From Candidatus Sulfopaludibacter sp. SbA3 (GTDB lineage: Bacteria > Acidobacteriota > Terriglobia > Bryobacterales > Bryobacteraceae), in assembly GCA_900290315.1 (NCBI GenBank), contig OKRF01000064.1:33552-42300 (forward strand): a stretch of DNA of 8,749 nucleotides. Reading direction: 5' to 3'. The notes beneath the pieces are model-generated. The model worked only from the letters and a program-made list of their open reading frames with translations. It did no database searches and was not told the DNA's origin. The first letter of the stretch is position 1; the number at the start of each line of letters is the position of its first letter. Made by a program: the position numbers and the translations under genes. This document shows positions 6,883 through 8,749 of the stretch, piece by piece.

Positions 6883-8123
6883 ACGAGTTTCCCCCCGGGT
6901 TTCTTTGGGGCGCCGCTACCGCCGCGCACCAGGTGGAAGGTAACAATACCAACAGCGATCTCTGGCTGCTCGAACATATCCAGCCGACTCTTTTCCAGGA
7001 GCCCTCGCTGGATGCGTGCGACCACTACCACCGCTTCCACGACGATATCCGGATGCTGGCCGGCCTGGGGCTGAACACGTACCGTTTCTCGGTGGAGTGG
7101 GCGCGCGTTGAGCCCGAGCGCAACCATTTCTCGACCGCCGCCCTGGATCACTATCGGCGCGTGCTGGCGGCGTGTCACGAAAACGGCGTCACTCCCATGT
7201 TGAGCTTTTATCACTTCAGTTCGCCGCGCTGGTTTGCCGCCATGGGCGGCTGGGAGAAAAAGCCCGCGGCGGATCTGTTCGTGCGCTTCTGCGAGCGCGC
7301 TGCCAGGCACCTGGGCGACCTTACGACATTCGCCACCACGTTCAATGAGCCGAACATCCCCATGCTGCTGCGCTGGATTTCGAACATCGACATCCCCTTC
7401 ACCACGGTGCTGCGCATGAAGAAGCAGGCCGCCAAGGCTGTGGGGACGGGTAATTTCGGTTGCTTTTTTCTGGGCGATGCGGATAAATTGCAGGAAGTCA
7501 TGATCGGCGCCCACCACCGCGCGCGCGCCGCCATGAAATCGGGTCCGGGGGATTATCCCGTCGGCGTGAGCATCGCGCTGCAGGATGAGCAGGCAGTGGG
7601 CCCCAAGAGCAGGCGCGACCGCAAATGCGACGAGGTGTACGGCGAGTGGTTGCGAGCCGCGGCACTGAGCGATTTCGTGGGAGTGCAAAGCTACACGCGC
7701 TGCCGCGTAGGCAAGAGCGGCGATATGGGGCCCGAACCCGGCGTGGAACTGACGCAGATGGGTTACGAGTTCTGGCCCGAGGCGCTGGAGGTCTGCGTAC
7801 GATACGCGCACGCGCGCTGTGGCGAAGTCCCCATCTACATCACCGAAAATGGCGTGTCCACGGAGGACGATTCACGCCGCGTGGAGTACATCCGCCGCGC
7901 GCTCACCGGCCTGCTGCGTTGTTTGGCCGACGGCATCGACGTGCGCGGCTACATCCACTGGTCCCTGCTCGACAACTTCGAGTGGATCATGGGATACCGC
8001 CCGAAATTCGGGCTGATCTCTGTGGACCGCGTGACGCAGGAACGCGAAGTCAAACCGAGCGCCCACTACCTGGGCGCCATCGCGCGTGGCAATCGCATTC
8101 CGGATCTTGCGGCGATCCGCTAA
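6879..8123 (+). CDS. GH1 family beta-glycosidase (beta-glucosidase type)
   Basis: A 414-residue TIM-barrel retaining glycosidase. The start at ATG 6879 overlaps the upstream stop (ATGA) and begins with the standard GH1 N-terminal signature FLWGAATAAHQVEG (residues 8-21); the frame is open upstream but only as a shadow of the DUF2062-like gene. The acid/base Glu157 is in TFNEPN, the nucleophile Glu323 in ITENG, and substrate-binding residues Q18, H112, N156, W361, E368 and W369 (HWSLLDNFEW) are in place, so the enzyme should be active. It is shorter than many GH1 enzymes (about 440-480), mainly because the loops are compact; after the signature it runs through NNTNSDLWLLEH to DACDHYHRFHDD, a style seen in a bacterial GH1 subgroup. 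The usual HFTLP is HFSSP here. No signal peptide is visible, so action on imported di- or oligosaccharides is likely; substrate is not decided by sequence. Confidence 0.95.
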   Translation: MNEFPPGFLWGAATAAHQVEGNNTNSDLWLLEHIQPTLFQEPSLDACDHYHRFHDDIRMLAGLGLNTYRFSVEWARVEPERNHFSTAALDHYRRVLAACHENGVTPMLSFYHFSSPRWFAAMGGWEKKPAADLFVRFCERAARHLGDLTTFATTFNEPNIPMLLRWISNIDIPFTTVLRMKKQAAKAVGTGNFGCFFLGDADKLQEVMIGAHHRARAAMKSGPGDYPVGVSIALQDEQAVGPKSRRDRKCDEVYGEWLRAAALSDFVGVQSYTRCRVGKSGDMGPEPGVELTQMGYEFWPEALEVCVRYAHARCGEVPIYITENGVSTEDDSRRVEYIRRALTGLLRCLADGIDVRGYIHWSLLDNFEWIMGYRPKFGLISVDRVTQEREVKPSAHYLGAIARGNRIPDLAAIR

Positions 8124-8145
8124 GACTCGCAGTTTGGATTCCTGG

Positions 8146-8367
8146 TTAGAAGCTCCATCCGGCGCGAAGCACCTTGTGGGAGCGCTCCGGCAGTGGGACG
8201 CCGAGCTCGCGGGCAGCCTCGGAGCCATGTAGTTCGCAATAGGCGTTTATCGGACCCTCGCCGGTGCGAAAGAGAAATGCGGCGAGCTGTTCGCAACCTC
8301 TCGCCTCACACGCAATTGCCGGTGGGTTCAAGATTTTGACTTCGGTACGATCACTGTACGACACCAT
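8146..8367 (-). CDS. Small Cys/His (zinc-ribbon-like) hypothetical protein
   Basis: A 73-residue protein reading from ATG (8365-8367) to TAG/TAA-type stop at the low-coordinate end. It has C20-x4-C25 and, 18 residues on, C44-x2-H47 (YCELHG), a spacing that fits one small metal site, most likely zinc. The C-terminal third (ELGVPLPERSHKVLRAGWSF) is not recognised. The frame continues upstream to 8652, but that extension runs through the intergenic region and antisense to the glycosyltransferase, so this ATG is preferred; no clear Shine-Dalgarno precedes it. A GATAAT box 6 nt upstream raises the chance of leaderless transcription. It is convergent with GH1 (22-bp gap, no terminator hairpin seen). 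Function unknown; a nucleic-acid or protein-binding adaptor is only a guess. Confidence 0.6.
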   Translation of the reverse strand: MVSYSDRTEVKILNPPAIACEARGCEQLAAFLFRTGEGPINAYCELHGSEAARELGVPLPERSHKVLRAGWSF

Positions 8368-8481
8368 AACTTTATTATCGCCGAATGCGCGCCCGTCTCC
8401 CGCAAGAATGGTTACAAATTGATTACAAAGGCCTCTCGCACGGCGTGAAACGTTGTATATGTGAACCTGTCTCATTTTGGT
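8368..8481. promoter_or_regulatory. Divergent promoter region with paired TTACAAA repeats
   Basis: This 114-bp spacer separates the small Cys/His gene (minus) from the glycosyltransferase (plus). It holds two direct TTACAAA copies (8412-8418 and 8423-8429) spaced 11 bp start to start, close to one helical turn, which is the kind of arrangement bound by a dimeric regulator. On the minus strand GATAAT (complement of 8374-8379) could be a -10 box. On the plus strand TATAT (8456-8460), 21 nt upstream of the ATG, could be a -10, but no -35 fits it well. Confidence 0.4.
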
Positions 8482-8749
8482 ATGCAAATCACTCAAAGAC
8501 GGGTCGCAGTGAGCGCCGCCACTGTGGTCCTCTTCATCGCAGCGTGCAAATTGTGCGTACATCTCTACGCCGGCCGCTCTTACGGATTTTTCATCGACGA
8601 ACTGTATTATCTGGCGTGCGCCAGGCACCTTGACTGGGGCTACGTGGATCAACCGCCGCTCATTGCTGTGATCGCCTGGCTGGGCCGCGAGTTGTTCGGC
8701 GAGTCACTCGCGGCCACGCGATTCCTGCCCGCTGTGGCAGGAGCGGCGG
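8482..8749 (+). CDS. GT39/ArnT-like (PMT_2) membrane glycosyltransferase, N-terminal part
   Basis: The frame is open from ATG 8482 to the window end (89 codons), so the gene is partial. After a short basic start (MQITQRR) comes the first membrane helix (about residues 8-28, VAVSAATVVLFIAACKLCVHL). The first periplasmic loop FFIDELYYLACARHLDWGYV, then DQPPLIAVIAWLGRELFG, is the hallmark of lipid-linked-sugar glycosyltransferases of the PMT_2/ArnT group; the Asp-Glu pair (D39-E40) matches the catalytic/metal-binding acidic motif, and D-x-PPL is conserved too. Such enzymes move a sugar from a polyprenyl phosphate carrier onto a lipid or protein at the outer face of the inner membrane. The acceptor here cannot be told from this fragment. 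No clear Shine-Dalgarno is seen before the ATG. The small Cys/His gene is divergent from it. Confidence 0.85.
   Translation, partial: MQITQRRVAVSAATVVLFIAACKLCVHLYAGRSYGFFIDELYYLACARHLDWGYVDQPPLIAVIAWLGRELFGESLAATRFLPAVAGAA

Noticed and set aside
6639..7811. 390-codon open frame on the minus strand opposite DUF2062/GH1
   Set aside because: Long antisense frames are common in GC-rich genes; the product has no recognisable motifs and GH1 on the other strand has all catalytic residues.
8124..8145. Terminator between GH1 and the small Cys/His gene
   Set aside because: No hairpin with a T-run was found in the 22-bp gap.
8368..8652. Longer form of the small Cys/His protein starting at 8652
   Set aside because: It would run through the divergent control region and antisense to the glycosyltransferase start; the extra residues show no domain.

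Overview
The window looks like a piece of a GC-rich soil bacterial chromosome. Gene content and protein style resemble Acidobacteria of the Bryobacter/Solibacter type: several secreted carbohydrate-active enzymes, long two-part esterases, and a PHP protein next to a DUF2062 protein. This placement is an inference from protein character; there is no rRNA or marker gene here to confirm it. No tRNA, rRNA, CRISPR array, insertion sequence, phage gene or integration site was seen.

Layout. Positions 1-761 (+) hold the C-terminal part of a large glycosidase-like protein (DUF6298-like, with an end resembling the putative collagen-binding domain). Tail to tail with it, 1 bp away, is a secreted CE1/esterase-D type esterase (763-1824, -). 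A 75-bp divergent spacer separates this esterase from a secreted GH28 polygalacturonase (1900-3279, +). The GH28 stop overlaps the start of a secreted acetyl-xylan-esterase-like alpha/beta hydrolase (3276-5223, +). That gene is split by a frameshift which a 7-bp tandem duplication at 3383-3396 explains exactly. After a 139-bp gap with a small hairpin comes a second, tightly coupled set: a PHP-domain metallohydrolase (5363-6460), a small DUF2062-like membrane protein (6469-6882) and a GH1 beta-glycosidase (6879-8123). Convergent to it is a 73-residue Cys/His protein (8146-8367, -). Divergent from that, and cut by the window end, is a GT39/ArnT-like (PMT_2) membrane glycosyltransferase (8482 onward, +).

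How the genes may work together. The first half reads as a plant-polysaccharide (pectin or decorated hemicellulose) degradation locus: GH28 cuts polygalacturonan, two esterases remove acyl groups, and the DUF6298-like protein probably acts on another glycan. GH1 could finish oligosaccharides inside the cell, since no signal peptide is visible on it. The PHP and DUF2062 proteins have no obvious carbohydrate role; their tight coupling to GH1 is the least explained part of the layout. No convincing new defence, mobile or regulatory system was seen. The items most worth a second look are the frameshifted esterase, two perfect tandem duplications in adjacent genes, the PHP-DUF2062-GH1 coupling, and the small Cys/His protein with its divergent promoter region.
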